From Rhodococcus sp. G-MC3 (lineage in GTDB: Bacteria; Actinomycetota; Actinomycetes; Mycobacteriales; Mycobacteriaceae), in contig NZ_JASISW010000013.1 in assembly GCF_030063335.1 (NCBI RefSeq), forward strand, positions 62,001 to 126,000: a stretch of DNA of 64,000 bases, in the 5' to 3' direction. The translations under genes and the position numbers were made by a program. Positions 55,121 to 63,827 of the stretch are shown one piece after another (position 1 is the stretch's first letter; the number at the start of each line of letters is the position of its first letter). The notes under the pieces are model-generated. The model saw nothing but the letters and a program-made list of their open reading frames with translations, was not told where the DNA came from and did no database searches.

Positions 55121-56620
55121 TCAGGCTGTGGCGGCCACTTCGGTGATTGGCGCTGCCTCGGTCCGGACGGTGCGGCCGCGGAGGTAACCCACGCCTCCCA
55201 GTAAGGACAGCGCCGTCAGTGTACCCAGCGTGAACACTTCGAACGTGAGTCGGCTGACTCCCCACGTGGCCTCGAAGTCGTAGTCCAGCCCGAACACGGT
55301 TTCGAGGGTCCCCGGAAAGACTGCCACCCACGAGCCGAGCAGGATCCAGGCGAAGCACACGCTGCCGAGCGCGCGGTATCCCGCCGTGCCCACCGGCACC
55401 TTGAACGGGCGCGGCGTGTCCGGGAACTTGGAGCGGAGTCGAATGGCACTGGGAATGACGATGAGGTAGCTGAGCAGAAAAGTGGAGATGGAGATACTCA
55501 GGACCACGCCGAAGACGGCGGCCGTCGATCCTGTCACTTGCATCGCGGCCAGCATGAATGTCGATGACGCGACGCCCGAGAGAAAGTTGACGCGCAGTGG
55601 TGTGCCCAGCCGTGGGTGGAAGCGGCCGAAGAAGCCGCCGAAGAATGCACCGTCCGCGGCAGCCATGGCCTGCATCCGGTCGCTGATGATCATCCATGCG
55701 GCCCCCTGGGTCATCAAGATGATCGCGAAAACGACGCCGGTCGCCGTCAGCAATGCCGGGCCGGCAGCTCCGTACACGGTGTAGACCTCGGCGACGGCGT
55801 CGAGCAGTCCGCCGATACCGGTGACCTCGTCGGCTGGGATGACCAACAGAATGGCGAAGATCGGGAGCAGGTAAGCCGCGGCGGCTATTCCACAGGCGCG
55901 GGCAATGGAGACGGGGACGTCGCGCCCCGGGTTCTTCATCTCCCCGGCAGCACTGTTGCTCGACTCGAATCCCAAGTACGAGAACAGAAGCAGCGGGGTT
56001 ACGCCGAGCAGGCCTGCCACCGTTGGGGAAAAGGTTTGCGTGGAGAAGCCGCCGAATCCGTTCTTGATCCCGTAGAGGGCTGTTGTCAACAGAAAGAACG
56101 TCAGGAAGGCGATTTTGAGAATGGCGCCCGCAGTCGGAATCCATTTTCCTCGTTGCAGGCTGATGATGGCGGCTGAGACAGTGAGCCAGATGAACACCAG
56201 CTTGAACGCGTAGTCCGAGATCGATCCGGACTCGATGGGTGTGACGTAGTGGTTCCACGTTTCGGTGGCAAGGAATGCCATCGAACCGCCTACCCACACA
56301 GGCTGCGTGACCCAGGTGAGCAACGACGCCATTGCCGCTGGGGCGCGTCCATATGCCGCGCGCACCCAGACGTAGACGCCGCCCTCGCCCGTGAAGGTAC
56401 TTCCGACTTCGGCGAATATCAGTCCGTACGGAACCAGGAACAACACCGCCAGAACAACGGCCCAGGTGAAGGTTTCTCCACCGAAGCTGGACACCTGCCC
56501 GAGCACTTCGACGGACACGACTGCCGCGACGATGAGAAAAATGATGTCGAAGCGTCCCAGGGATTTTTTCAGGTGTTCGGTCTGGCGTTGGGCGAGTGGA
56601 GTCGGTGTCGTGTCACTCAT
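55121..56620 (-). CDS. APC-family amino-acid permease
   Basis: 499 residues with about 12 membrane helices. The first helix reads FDIIFLIVAAVVSVEVLGQVS, without the usual GxGIF loop, as in the glutamate/aromatic or YhdG-like subgroups. Helix 3 (EVGSTFTGEGGVYVWVRAA) is typical of the superfamily. ATG 56620 has AGAGAGG upstream. With aspA and the amine dehydrogenase as neighbours it may carry aspartate, another amino acid or an amine. Confidence 0.88.
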   Translation of the reverse strand: MSDTTPTPLAQRQTEHLKKSLGRFDIIFLIVAAVVSVEVLGQVSSFGGETFTWAVVLAVLFLVPYGLIFAEVGSTFTGEGGVYVWVRAAYGRAPAAMASLLTWVTQPVWVGGSMAFLATETWNHYVTPIESGSISDYAFKLVFIWLTVSAAIISLQRGKWIPTAGAILKIAFLTFFLLTTALYGIKNGFGGFSTQTFSPTVAGLLGVTPLLLFSYLGFESSNSAAGEMKNPGRDVPVSIARACGIAAAAYLLPIFAILLVIPADEVTGIGGLLDAVAEVYTVYGAAGPALLTATGVVFAIILMTQGAAWMIISDRMQAMAAADGAFFGGFFGRFHPRLGTPLRVNFLSGVASSTFMLAAMQVTGSTAAVFGVVLSISISTFLLSYLIVIPSAIRLRSKFPDTPRPFKVPVGTAGYRALGSVCFAWILLGSWVAVFPGTLETVFGLDYDFEATWGVSRLTFEVFTLGTLTALSLLGGVGYLRGRTVRTEAAPITEVAATA

Positions 56621-56950
56621 CGAAGTGCCTCTCTGGGCTCGGCTGATTCTGGCTGGCGGCCTTGATTGCGGTGGACGCGAACCCAACCCTGATCTCCTCG
56701 AGCGTCTTCTGTACAACACATATTTGCGGGTTACTCCATCGAATAGGCAGATTGTCAACATCTGGTTTCGTCGCTGTGACCTCAGCGTTCCCGAGTGCTG
56801 GTCATCTGTTCAGGAGATGACCTGCATCACAAAACGACGGGCACCGATGTGGTGAATCGGGTGGTGTCCCGACGGCGCAGTGTGCATTATTTGAGATACA
56901 TCGCAAAGAATTATGCGAACCGCTACAGCTCATTCCTCTAGGAGGAAATC
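56621..56950. other. Divergent promoter region, APC permease / amine dehydrogenase
   Basis: No gene. It contains the motif at 56708-56720 and the strong ribosome binding site AGGAGGAAATC before GTG 56951. Promoters for both directions must lie here. Confidence 0.5.
56708..56720 (-). promoter_or_regulatory. 13-bp motif shared by aspA and the APC permease (copy 2)
   Basis: TGTGTTGTACAGA on the minus strand, 88-100 bp upstream of the permease start; both copies are preceded by AAT within two to three bases. Confidence 0.55.
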
Positions 56951-59071
56951 GTGCGAGATCCTCGATACGACGTCCTGTTCGAGCCGGTTCAGATCGGGCC
57001 CGTCACCGCCCGGAACCGGTTCTTCCAGGTTCCACACTGCAACGGCATGGGGTACCGCGACCCCTCCGGCGAGGCGTACATGCGACAGATCAAAGCCGAG
57101 GGCGGCTGGGCCGTCGTCTGCACCGAACAGGTCGAGATCCATCCGACCTCCGACATCGGACCGTTCATCGAGCTTCGGCTCTGGGATGATCAGGACCTGC
57201 CTGCTCTGACACGAATCTCCGAGAAGATTCACGAGGGCGGAGCTCTGGCAGGTATCGAGCTCGCGCACAACGGACTCAACAGTCCCAACCTCATCAGCCG
57301 CGAGACGCCGCTCGGTCCGCAGAACCTGCCCGTGGTGTCGTGGAACTACGACCCGGTGCAGGCCCGAGAGATGACGAAGTCCGACATCGCCGACCTACGC
57401 CATTGGCACCGTGAAGCGGTCCGGCGTTCACTCGTTGCCGAGTACGACATCGTCTACGTCTACGCCGGCCACGCCATCGGCGGATTGCATCACTTCCTCT
57501 CCCCTCGCTACAACAACAGAACCGACGAATACGGCGGGAGCCTCACCAACCGAGCTCGCCTGCTTCGGGAGATCCTCGAGGACACGTGTGAGATGGCCGA
57601 CGGAAAGGCTGCGGTGGCTTGCCGCATCTCCGTCGACGAGCTCATCGGCGACGAGGGCATCACCCGCAGCGAGATCGAAGATGTCATCGGGATGCTCGGG
57701 GAAATTCCCGACCTGTGGGATTTCGTGCTGGGCAGCTGGGAGGACGACTCGGTCACCTCGAGGTTCGGCCCCGAGGCGGAACAGGAACCGTACGTTCGCG
57801 GCCTGAAGCAGCTGACCACCAAGCCTGTCGTCGGCGTCGGACGCTTCACCTCACCCGACACGATGCTTCATCAGGTCACGTCCGGGGTGCTCGACTTCAT
57901 CGGTGCCGCTCGGCCGTCGATCGCCGACCCGTTCCTTCCGAACAAGATCGAACGCGGCGACCTCGAAGACATCCGTGAGTGCATCGGATGCAACATCTGC
58001 GTGTCAGGCGACTTCACGATGTCTCCGATCCGGTGCACCCAGAACCCCACGATGGGTGAGGAATTTCGTCGAGGCTGGCATCCGGAGCGCATCAAGGTTC
58101 GGTCGAGCGCGGCGAACGTTCTCGTCGTGGGTGCAGGCCCTTCGGGTCTGGAAGCTGCCCGGGCCCTGGGACAGCGCGGATACGCCGTCAGTCTCATCGA
58201 GGCGACCCGCGAGATCGGCGGCCGCGTGACCCGAGAGTCCGCCCTCCCTGGGTTGTCCGCCTGGAGTCGCGTCGTCGACTACCGCGAGCAGCAATTGCGC
58301 AAGCTCGACAACGTCGAGGTCTTCCGTGAAAGCCCGCTGACTGCCGAGGACATCCTCGACAACGACTTCCAGCACGTCGTGACGGCTACCGGATCCAGTT
58401 GGCGGCGCGACGGTGTCGCGAGGTGGCACACCCACCCGATCTCCGTGGCGGCCGAGGCCGATGTGCTCACACCGGACGACATCATGACGGGCAGCCGGCC
58501 CCGGGGAAACCGAGTTGTGCTGTTCGACGACGACCACTACTACCTCGGGGCCATCCTCGCAGAGCTCCTCGCGAAGGAGGGGTACCACGTCACTCTGGTG
58601 ACACCGGCCGCGCACGTTTCACAGTGGACCACCAACACGATGGAAGTTGTGCGCATCCGAAAGCGCGTGATCGCAGCGGGCATCACGGTGCACACCAACC
58701 GCGCGCTCGCGTCGGTCGACGTCGACACAGCGAACACCGTCTGCGCGTTCACCGGAGATCCAATGGCCTTACCTGCGGACTGCGTCGTCATGGTGACCGC
58801 ACGCCTCCCCCACGACGGGTTGTACACCGAGCTCGTGAGCCGCGAGAGCGAGTGGGCCGACCACGGACTGATTTCCGTCAAGGGCATCGGTGACTCCTGG
58901 GCACCGTCCACCATCGCGGCCGCCGTCTGGTCCGGCCATCGTTATGCCGAAGAACTCGACGAACCTGTCGATCCCCGCCCTGTCCGGTATCGCCGTGAAG
59001 TCACCGAACTCTTTCTCGAACCCATCCGCTCCACATCCAACACATCTGCCCTTATCGGCACGCGTCCATGA
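56951..59071 (+). CDS. Trimethylamine/dimethylamine dehydrogenase-like iron-sulfur flavoprotein
   Basis: 706 residues. The domain order is that of trimethylamine dehydrogenase: an FMN-binding TIM barrel, a 4Fe-4S site, and an ADP-binding domain (VLVVGAGPSGLEAARAL). Cys30 (VPHCNG) is the position that binds FMN covalently in that enzyme. The cluster ligands are Cys344, 347, 350 and 362 (CIGCNICVSG...RCTQNP). The residue aligned with the substrate-cage Tyr60 is Gln60 (CTEQVEIHP), as in dimethylamine dehydrogenase, and Tyr174 is also replaced, so trimethylamine is not a likely substrate. A secondary or N-methylated amine is inferred. GTG 56951 has AGGAGG upstream. First gene of an operon with a cupin and an aldehyde dehydrogenase. 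Confidence 0.88.
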   Translation: MRDPRYDVLFEPVQIGPVTARNRFFQVPHCNGMGYRDPSGEAYMRQIKAEGGWAVVCTEQVEIHPTSDIGPFIELRLWDDQDLPALTRISEKIHEGGALAGIELAHNGLNSPNLISRETPLGPQNLPVVSWNYDPVQAREMTKSDIADLRHWHREAVRRSLVAEYDIVYVYAGHAIGGLHHFLSPRYNNRTDEYGGSLTNRARLLREILEDTCEMADGKAAVACRISVDELIGDEGITRSEIEDVIGMLGEIPDLWDFVLGSWEDDSVTSRFGPEAEQEPYVRGLKQLTTKPVVGVGRFTSPDTMLHQVTSGVLDFIGAARPSIADPFLPNKIERGDLEDIRECIGCNICVSGDFTMSPIRCTQNPTMGEEFRRGWHPERIKVRSSAANVLVVGAGPSGLEAARALGQRGYAVSLIEATREIGGRVTRESALPGLSAWSRVVDYREQQLRKLDNVEVFRESPLTAEDILDNDFQHVVTATGSSWRRDGVARWHTHPISVAAEADVLTPDDIMTGSRPRGNRVVLFDDDHYYLGAILAELLAKEGYHVTLVTPAAHVSQWTTNTMEVVRIRKRVIAAGITVHTNRALASVDVDTANTVCAFTGDPMALPADCVVMVTARLPHDGLYTELVSRESEWADHGLISVKGIGDSWAPSTIAAAVWSGHRYAEELDEPVDPRPVRYRREVTELFLEPIRSTSNTSALIGTRP

Positions 59072-59457
59072 AAGAGAACACCATGACCAGTCCCGCACTC
59101 ATCCCAGTCGGATCTCGACTCATCGAGAAGATGGCACCCAGCTCTTACGTCACTGCCGAGACGCTCCGATCCGGAGATCCCCAAGAGACAGAAGCTGTAC
59201 ATCTGACCAGCGCGGACTCAAAATTCTTGACCGGCTCCTGGAGCGCACAGCCCTACACCGAGTTCATCGAGTCCTACCCGGGAGACGAATACACCCGAGT
59301 GCTAGAGGGATCGGTGACACTCACCACTGACGGCGGCACTCCTCGAACGTTCACCGCGGGTGAGGCATTCACCCTGACGAAGGGGTGGCGCGGCGAGTAT
59401 CGGGTGAACGAACCTCTGGTCAAGCAGTTCGCCATCTATGTCTCCGACGAGGGCTGA
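59068..59457 (+). CDS. Cupin-domain protein
   Basis: 129 residues with a single cupin barrel (YTEFIESYPGDEYTRVLEGS, VTLTTDGGTPRTFTAGEAFT), of the DUF861/cupin_3 kind; the usual two-His metal set is incomplete, so it may bind a ligand rather than act as an oxygenase. ATG 59068 overlaps the stop of the amine dehydrogenase gene (ATGA); ATG 59083 is an alternative. Confidence 0.8.
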   Translation: MKENTMTSPALIPVGSRLIEKMAPSSYVTAETLRSGDPQETEAVHLTSADSKFLTGSWSAQPYTEFIESYPGDEYTRVLEGSVTLTTDGGTPRTFTAGEAFTLTKGWRGEYRVNEPLVKQFAIYVSDEG

Positions 59458-59460
59458 CCC

Positions 59461-60951
59461 ATGACCACCAAGACACTCGCCGACTGGACTTCGCTCGCCG
59501 CCGAGCTCACCATCCGAACCGGCCTGTACATCGACGGCGCATCGGTTCCCGCTCGGTCCGGGGCCACCTTCGACTCGGTCAACCCGGCAACCGGCTCGGT
59601 CATCGCGGCGGTTTCTGCCGGCGGCGCAGCCGACGTCGACCTCGCGGTGGCCGCCGCCCGCCGCAGCTTCGAGGGCGGGGCGTGGTCCCGGTCGGGCATT
59701 GCCGAACGTAGGCGCGTTCTTCTGCGGCTGGCCGAACTGATCGAGGAGAACGGTGCGGAGTTCGCGCTCCTGGACTCTCTCGACATGGGCAAGCTCGTCA
59801 ACGATGCCTTGACCGTCGACGTGCCCTCGGCGGTCGATCTCTTCCGGTTCTACGCCGAAGCTCTGGACAAGATCCCCGGCGAGATCGCGCCGACGGCGCC
59901 CGGAAACCTGGCCTTGGTAACCCGTGAGCCACTCGGCGTTGTCGCGGCAGTCGTGCCATGGAACTTCCCGCTCGATCTCGCGGTCTGGAAACTTGCCCCG
60001 GCCTTGGCCGCGGGAAACAGTGTCGTACTCAAGCCTGCCGAGCAGGCCCCTCTCTCCGCACTCCTGTTGGCCGAACTTGCCACCTGTGCAGGCCTTCCCG
60101 ACGGTGTGCTCAACGTGGTGAACGGTGATGGTCCGACGACGGGCGCGGCCCTGGGGCGGCACATGGACGTGGATGTTTTGGCCTTCACCGGATCCACGGC
60201 GACGGGAAAGCGATTCCTGAGCTACGCCGCCGAGTCCAACATGAAACAGGTCTGGCTCGAATGCGGTGGCAAGTCCGCCAACATCGTCTTCGCCGACTCG
60301 AACCTGGTGGAGGCGGCTCAACACGCTGCCGGCGGAGCGTTCTTCAACCAGGGCGCAGTGTGTTCCGCGAATTCACGCGTGCTGGTGGAGGCGTCCGTCG
60401 CCGAGGAGTTCACCCGTCTGCTCGTCGCCGAGGCGTCGGCCGTCACCCCCGGCAATCCGCTCGATCCGGCATCGACGCTCGGGGCCGTCGTGGACGAGCA
60501 TCACACCAAGAGGGTGGTCGGTTTCATCGATCGAGCGCGTTCCGATGCGACCGTCGCGACGGGCGGTAACCGAATTGATGTGGACGGCCGGGGCTGTTTC
60601 GTGGAACCGACAGTCCTCACCGATGTTTCGGGTGACGCCGAGATTGTCCGCGACGAGGTATTCGGGCCCGTCGTCACTGTCCAAACATTTGCTGACGAGG
60701 AAGCTGCCGTCCGCATGGCGAACGACAGCATCTATGGGCTGGCCGCGTCCGTGTGGACCGACAACCTCGACCGCGCACACCGTGTGGCGTCCCAGCTCCG
60801 AGTCGGCACAGTGTCGGTGAACTGCGTCGATGCTTTGGGGTCGACGACGCCGTTCGGCGGTTTCAAGCAGTCGGGGTTCGGACGGGACCTGTCGCTGCAC
60901 GCCCTCGACAAGTACACCGGACTCAAAACAACCTGGCTGCGTCTGCGTTAG
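59461..60951 (+). CDS. NAD(P)-dependent aldehyde dehydrogenase
   Basis: 496 residues. The catalytic Glu is in VWLECGGKSANIVFAD and the catalytic Cys in FFNQGAVCSANSRVLV; the coenzyme motif AFTGSTATGKRF and the proline-asparagine pair PWNFPLDLAVWKLAPALAA are intact. The pattern fits the gamma-glutamyl-aminobutyraldehyde (PuuC)/betaine-aldehyde group. It follows the cupin gene by three bases and would oxidise the aldehyde released by the amine dehydrogenase. Confidence 0.9.
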   Translation: MTTKTLADWTSLAAELTIRTGLYIDGASVPARSGATFDSVNPATGSVIAAVSAGGAADVDLAVAAARRSFEGGAWSRSGIAERRRVLLRLAELIEENGAEFALLDSLDMGKLVNDALTVDVPSAVDLFRFYAEALDKIPGEIAPTAPGNLALVTREPLGVVAAVVPWNFPLDLAVWKLAPALAAGNSVVLKPAEQAPLSALLLAELATCAGLPDGVLNVVNGDGPTTGAALGRHMDVDVLAFTGSTATGKRFLSYAAESNMKQVWLECGGKSANIVFADSNLVEAAQHAAGGAFFNQGAVCSANSRVLVEASVAEEFTRLLVAEASAVTPGNPLDPASTLGAVVDEHHTKRVVGFIDRARSDATVATGGNRIDVDGRGCFVEPTVLTDVSGDAEIVRDEVFGPVVTVQTFADEEAAVRMANDSIYGLAASVWTDNLDRAHRVASQLRVGTVSVNCVDALGSTTPFGGFKQSGFGRDLSLHALDKYTGLKTTWLRLR

Positions 60952-61386
60952 CCCTTGCCCGGTACACCGCCAAGAGTGTCGGCGTCGAACGATGTGAACA
61001 TCTCCCATGAACATGCGGGGCGCATCGTCGGCGACCGTGAATGTTCAAGCTGTCGGCGGACTCGTGTGGGGATTCCGCACACTCAGACCGAGTTCGCGCT
61101 GGACGATTCCGACAGCAGATGAGCCAGTGGGCCGTCAATCAGGTAGAAGCACACGATCTCGATGATCGCGTGCCACGGTGGGTGACGTCGGCAGTTCCCG
61201 CACCCTCGAAAAGTCTCGACGTACCTATCGTTTCCTGACCAATCGGGCGACTGAGCAGGCCGAGGTCCAACCTCTAGAGGAAATGTCTCGGTCAGTGGGA
61301 CGCGGACCGAACGCAGAGTCCATCAACCCGAAGTATGTGTGGCGCATCACATGAATGTGCGCACTAGCGTGAGGGAAGAGGCAACG
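60952..61386. other. Intergenic region before the steroid cluster
   Basis: No gene. It holds a perfect palindrome CCTCTAGAGG at 61271-61280 and presumably the kshA promoter. I could not see a convincing KstR-type operator. Confidence 0.5.
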
Positions 61387-62556
61387 ATGGCGCTGCAATC
61401 CGAGGTCGACGTCGACGTCGACGAGATCAGAATGATCGAGGCGTCGGCCGCCCCGACGCGATTTGCCCGCGGCTGGCACTGTCTGGGTCTGCTCAGTTCA
61501 TTCCAGGATGGAAAACCACACGAGGTGAAAGCGTTCGGCGGGTCACTGGTGATCTTTGCATCCGAGTCCGATGGCACGATCAACGTGCTCGACGCCTTCT
61601 GCCGACACATGGGGGGCAATCTTGCCCGAGGTGCCGTCAAAGGTGATTCCATCGCCTGCCCCTTCCACGACTGGCGTTGGGGCGGCAACGGGAAATGCAC
61701 CGGGATCCCCTACGCCCGACGCGTTCCCCCGCTCGCCCGGACCCGGTCCTGGACAACTCTCGAGCGCAACGGCCAACTGTACGTATGGCACGACCCCGAG
61801 GGCAGCAAGCCGACCGACGAGGTGACGATCCCTGAAATCGAGGGCTACGGCACCGACGAGTGGACCGATTGGACCTGGAATTCGCTATTGGTCGAGGGCT
61901 CGCATTGCCGTGAGATCGTGGACAACGTCGTCGACATGGCCCATTTCTTCTACGTGCACTACGCGTTCCCCCGCTTTTTCAAGAATGTGTTCGAAGGTCA
62001 TGTCGCCACCCAGTACATGCGTTCGACACCGCGCCACGATATCGCGGTCGGCACCAGTTACGACGATCCGAACTCCACCCTCCGCTCGGATGCGTCCTAT
62101 TTCGGGCCCTCGTACATGATCGACAAGCTGTGGAGCGAGGCCAACGGAATGTTGATCGAGACGGTGTTGATCAACTGTCACTACCCGGTCAGCGAGAACG
62201 CATTCATGCTGCAGTACGGGGCAATGGTCAAGAAACCACAAGGCATGTCGGACGAGGCCGCAGCAAGTATGGCTCAGCAGTTCGCGCAGGGTGTGGAGAT
62301 GGGTTTCGAGCAGGACATCGAGATATGGAAGAGCAAGGCCCCCATCGACAATCCGCTCCTTTCCGAGGAGGACGGCCCCGTATATCAGTTACGCCGCTGG
62401 TATCGGCAGTTCTATGTCGACGTCGACGACATCACAGATGACATGACCAAGCGGTTCGAGTTCGAAATCGACACCGAACGGGCCGTGCGTAGCTGGGAGG
62501 CGACGGTCGGCGAAAACATCGCCAACGGTGTTGTGCCGCTGCAGACCAACGCCTGA
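61387..62556 (+). CDS. kshA: 3-ketosteroid 9-alpha-hydroxylase oxygenase component
   Basis: 389 residues. With its reductase KshB it hydroxylates C9 of androstadienedione-type steroids, which opens ring B. Rieske ligands are Cys72/His74 and Cys91/His94 (CRHMGG, CPFHDWRWGG); the mononuclear iron site is Asn180, His186 and His191 (DNVVDMAHFFYVHY), as in KshA. FARGWHCLGL and PVYQLRRWYRQFYVDVDD are typical. ATG 61387 has AAGAGG upstream; starts further upstream add residues not seen in the family. No kshB is in the window. Confidence 0.92.
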   Translation: MALQSEVDVDVDEIRMIEASAAPTRFARGWHCLGLLSSFQDGKPHEVKAFGGSLVIFASESDGTINVLDAFCRHMGGNLARGAVKGDSIACPFHDWRWGGNGKCTGIPYARRVPPLARTRSWTTLERNGQLYVWHDPEGSKPTDEVTIPEIEGYGTDEWTDWTWNSLLVEGSHCREIVDNVVDMAHFFYVHYAFPRFFKNVFEGHVATQYMRSTPRHDIAVGTSYDDPNSTLRSDASYFGPSYMIDKLWSEANGMLIETVLINCHYPVSENAFMLQYGAMVKKPQGMSDEAAASMAQQFAQGVEMGFEQDIEIWKSKAPIDNPLLSEEDGPVYQLRRWYRQFYVDVDDITDDMTKRFEFEIDTERAVRSWEATVGENIANGVVPLQTNA

Positions 62557-62603
62557 GCCCGCGCAGAAACCGACAGCACCGAAGGACGAGAAGGACGACT
62601 CTC

Positions 62604-63785
62604 ATGACCTCCAAAGTGATCGACAACCTCACTGAAATCGCGGATCAGCTACGCGATCAGGCGACCGAAGCCGAGCGCATCGGCCGCCTACCCGACGAGA
62701 CTGCGAAAAAACTCGTCGTAGCCGGCCCTATCAAAATGCTTCAACCCGAACAGTTCGGCGGCTTCGAAGCGCATCCCCGCGAGTTTGCGGAGACCGTCAT
62801 GAAGGCTGCATCGCTGGATCCGGCCACCGGATGGATCTGCGGCATAGTCGGCGTGCACCCCTGGCAGCTGGCATTCGCCGACCCAAGGGTCCAGGAGGAG
62901 ATCTGGGGACAGGATCCTGACACCTGGATAGCCTCGCCCTACGCCCCGACCGGTATCGCCAAGCCCGTCGACGATGGCTACATCTTCAACGGTCGTTGGC
63001 AGTTCTCGTCTGGAACCGACCACTGCGACTGGATCTTTCTGGGCGCCATGGAGGGTGACAAAGACGGCAACATGGCCCTGCCGCCGCGGATGTTGCACAT
63101 GATTTTGCCGCGCAGAGACTACGAGATTGTCGAGGATTCCTGGAATGTAGTCGGCCTCAAGGGCACAGGATCCAAGGACATCATCGTCCGGGACGCTTTC
63201 GTTCCCGACTACCGGGTGATGGATGGCGACGAGGTGATCAACGGCATCGCGCAGAAGAACGCCGGTATGACCAAGTCGCTGTACAAGATGCCATGGTCCA
63301 CCATGTTCCCGCTCGGCATTTCGTCGGCCGTCATCGGCATCGCCGAGGGTGCGCTGGCCGCGCACCTGGACTACCAACGGGGCAGGGTGGGTGCGCAGGG
63401 TACCGCGGTCAAGGACGACCCGTACGTGCTGTTTTCGATCGGCGAGGCCGCGGCCGACATCAACGCGGCCCGGCAAGAAATCTTGGCGAACGTCGACAAG
63501 ATCTGGGACATCGTCGAATCGGGCAAAGAGGTCTCTTTCGAGGACCGCGCCATAGGCCGCCGTACGCAGGTGCGGGCGGCCTGGCGGGCAGTCAGCGCCG
63601 TCGATCAGATTTTCGCTCGATCCGGTGGCAACGCGCTGCGGATGGACAAGCCGCTGCAGCGGTACTGGCGTGACGCGCACGCCGGTCTTGCCCACGCCAT
63701 CCATGTGCCCAGCACCGTCTACCACGCGTCGGCGGTCAGCTCGCTGGGCCTCGACCCCGCCGCAAACCTCAAGTCGATGATCTGA
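62604..63785 (+). CDS. hsaA: 3-hydroxy-9,10-seco-androstatriene-dione 4-hydroxylase, oxygenase subunit
   Basis: 393 residues with an acyl-CoA-dehydrogenase fold, a group D flavin-dependent monooxygenase. It hydroxylates the phenolic ring A of the secosteroid to a catechol, using reduced flavin from HsaB. Visible features: EQFGGFEAHPREFAETVMKA, DPATGWICGIVGVHPWQLAF and the C-terminal QRYWRDAHAGLAHAIH. ATG 62604 follows GAAGGAC. It lies 47 bp downstream of kshA and 42 bp before hsaC in the same direction, so one operon is likely. Confidence 0.9.
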   Translation: MTSKVIDNLTEIADQLRDQATEAERIGRLPDETAKKLVVAGPIKMLQPEQFGGFEAHPREFAETVMKAASLDPATGWICGIVGVHPWQLAFADPRVQEEIWGQDPDTWIASPYAPTGIAKPVDDGYIFNGRWQFSSGTDHCDWIFLGAMEGDKDGNMALPPRMLHMILPRRDYEIVEDSWNVVGLKGTGSKDIIVRDAFVPDYRVMDGDEVINGIAQKNAGMTKSLYKMPWSTMFPLGISSAVIGIAEGALAAHLDYQRGRVGAQGTAVKDDPYVLFSIGEAAADINAARQEILANVDKIWDIVESGKEVSFEDRAIGRRTQVRAAWRAVSAVDQIFARSGGNALRMDKPLQRYWRDAHAGLAHAIHVPSTVYHASAVSSLGLDPAANLKSMI

Positions 63786-63827
63786 CCCGCATTCTCCAGC
63801 GAGTCCGAAACCCAAGAAGGACGAAAT

